DNA of 64,000 bases, from positions 1 through 64,000 of the forward strand of contig NZ_BPQX01000069.1 in the NCBI RefSeq assembly GCF_022179525.1, written 5' to 3'. Within the stretch, counting starts at the first letter, position 1; the number at the start of each line of letters is the position of its first letter. The notes below the pieces were generated by a model. That model was not told where the DNA came from and did no database searches. It was given only the letters and a program-made list of their open reading frames with translations. This stretch comes from Methylobacterium persicinum (GTDB lineage Bacteria; Pseudomonadota; Alphaproteobacteria; Rhizobiales; Beijerinckiaceae). This document shows, piece by piece, positions 62,866-64,000 of the stretch. The position numbers were made by a program, and so were the translations under genes.

Positions 62866-63270
62866 CTAACCCAGCAGGTCGATCAGGAAGGGGATCAGCG
62901 GCGAGTCGGCCGGGGGCATGGCGAGGTCGCGCAGCGCCTTCGGGCGCACCCATTTCAGCGCCTGCCCCTCAAGGGACCGGGGCGTGCCTGTCCAGCGGCG
63001 GCAGACATAGAGGGGCATCAGAAGGTGAAAGTCCGGATAGGCGTGGCTCGCGAAGGTCAGCGGCGCAAGGCAGGGCTCCTCGACCGTGATGCCGAGTTCC
63101 TCGGCCAGTTCGCGGATCAGGGTCTCCTCCGGCCGCTCGCCCGGCTCCACCTTGCCACCGGGAAACTCCCACAGGCCCGCGAGCTGCTTGCCGGCGGGGC
63201 GCTCGCTCACGAGCACCCGTCCGTCCGCATCCACCAGGGCGACGGCGACGACGAGGAGAAGGCGGGGCAC
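62866..63270 (-). CDS. mutT: MutT-type Nudix hydrolase
   Basis: This 134-residue enzyme has the Nudix box GGKVEPGERPEETLIRELAEELGI (about residues 38-61) with the GX5EX7REUXEEXGU pattern. GLWEFP precedes it, as in MutT. It removes 8-oxo-dGTP from the nucleotide pool. The GTG at 63270 with an upstream AAGGGA is taken as start. Confidence 0.9.
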   Translation of the reverse strand: MPRLLLVVAVALVDADGRVLVSERPAGKQLAGLWEFPGGKVEPGERPEETLIRELAEELGITVEEPCLAPLTFASHAYPDFHLLMPLYVCRRWTGTPRSLEGQALKWVRPKALRDLAMPPADSPLIPFLIDLLG

Positions 63271-63283
63271 GCGCGCAGGTCCC

Positions 63284-63991
63284 TTACGGTGCGAGGGCGA
63301 AGACGGCGTTGACCGAGGCCTCGGTGTCGACCGTCCCGGACTCGACCGGCACCGGCATCGCCTTGGGAGAGGCCATCGCCATGGTGCGCATGGCGTAAGG
63401 TTGGGGCGACGCGCCGAGGGTGTTGAGAGTGCAGAGCGGACCGAGCGTCGCCCCCACGGCCTCCGCGAGGGCGGCGGCGCGGGCGCGGGCGTCCTTCGCG
63501 GCGGCGGCCTGGAGGGAGGCCATCGCCCCGTCCGGGTCCCGCAGGCCGAAGGTGAGGGAGTCGATCCGGTTCGCGCCACCCTCCACGGCCCGCCGCAGCA
63601 GGTCGCCGAGGCGGCCCATGTCCGACAGGCGAACACGCACGACGTTGCCCGCCGCGTAGCCGTCCGGTTCCTCACTGTAGCCGCCCCCCGGCCGCACTAC
63701 GGTGCGGGTGGCCGGGCGCAGAGTCACCGCCGCGGTGACGATATCGGCAGGGGGGATGCCCAGGTCCCGGGCCAGCGCGGAGACGCCCGCCACGGCCTTC
63801 GACGTGGCGTCGAGGGCCGCCGCCGCGTTCGCGCCCTTGGTTTCGACGCCCACCACCACCTCGGCGAAGTCCGGCGCGCGGGTGGAGGTGGCGTGCCCGG
63901 TGACGCTGATATGCCGCTCGCACGGCGCCTCGTCCGCGGCGGCGGCCCCGGCGAGGGACACCAGGACGAGGACGAAGGGAGCCGCCCTCAC
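63284..63991 (-). CDS. SIMPL-domain periplasmic protein
   Basis: This 235-residue protein has a signal peptide (MRAAPFVLVLVSLAGAAAA, cut near 19). The SIMPL domain (DUF541) covers the rest: ISVTGHATSTRAPDFAEVVVGVETKG (about residues 28-53), the PADIVTAAVTLRP segment, GGANRIDSLTFGLRDPD and ARARAAALAEAVGATLG. SIMPL proteins are linked to stress tolerance and oligomerise. It lies 13 bp upstream of mutT on the same strand, so the two are probably cotranscribed. Confidence 0.9.
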   Translation of the reverse strand: MRAAPFVLVLVSLAGAAAADEAPCERHISVTGHATSTRAPDFAEVVVGVETKGANAAAALDATSKAVAGVSALARDLGIPPADIVTAAVTLRPATRTVVRPGGGYSEEPDGYAAGNVVRVRLSDMGRLGDLLRRAVEGGANRIDSLTFGLRDPDGAMASLQAAAAKDARARAAALAEAVGATLGPLCTLNTLGASPQPYAMRTMAMASPKAMPVPVESGTVDTEASVNAVFALAP

Positions 63992-64000
63992 GAGCGGTAA

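Overview
The window is a contiguous, very GC-rich alphaproteobacterial chromosome segment. The strongest taxonomic marker is the serine-cycle gene set of facultative methylotrophs: sgaA, hprA, mtdA, fch, mclA, ppc, mtkB and mtkA. Its sequence and content point to the Methylobacterium/Methylorubrum group (Methylobacteriaceae). The species cannot be told from the sequence alone. I see no rRNA, tRNA, CRISPR array, prophage or transposase gene.

Layout. 1-20 kb: translation and housekeeping genes (prfB with its programmed frameshift, ychF, pth, dnaQ, coaE, aroE, maf, rho, hisS), interrupted by a VapBC-like toxin-antitoxin pair, a GGDEF-EAL protein, a PHB-depolymerase-type esterase with a ribbon-helix-helix regulator, and a CDF metal exporter. 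19.6-20.3 kb: a second toxin-antitoxin locus whose RelE/HigB-type toxin is frameshifted. 20-25.6 kb: ribH-nusB-thiL and the membrane pyrophosphatase hppA. 25.7-30.6 kb: a divergent TetR / old-yellow-enzyme pair, an HWE histidine kinase and a HAD phosphatase with no ordinary start codon. 30.6-35 kb: bamE-like lipoprotein, cytochrome bc1 chaperone, yceD, plsX, fabH, ihfA. 36-40.5 kb: ornithine/lysine decarboxylase with a long structured leader, moaB, and an amino-acid permease. 41-45 kb: radical SAM protein, rnhB, and a metallophosphoesterase-glycosyltransferase operon that resembles the PlcP/Agt lipid-remodelling system.

45.5-62.6 kb: the serine cycle. SgaA, HprA, MtdA and Fch are on the plus strand. 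MclA, Ppc, MtkB and MtkA are on the minus strand, transcribed mtkA-mtkB-ppc-mclA, so the two halves converge. In M. extorquens AM1 these eight genes are known to run in one direction, so here the second half is inverted and 6.6 kb of unrelated genes lies between the halves (gamma carbonic anhydrase, ABC importer parts without a binding protein, small secreted proteins, PIG-L deacetylase, GT2). Together the eight enzymes move formaldehyde-derived C1 units onto folate, convert glyoxylate to serine and hydroxypyruvate to glycerate, carboxylate PEP, and form and cleave malyl-CoA. 62.8-64 kb: a MutT-type hydrolase and a SIMPL-domain protein.

Two families of intergenic palindromic repeats are scattered over the window: family A (about 92 bp, ten copies) and family B (about 110 bp, four full copies plus one cut by the window start). 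They sit between several serine-cycle genes, and one copy supplies the end of a coding sequence.
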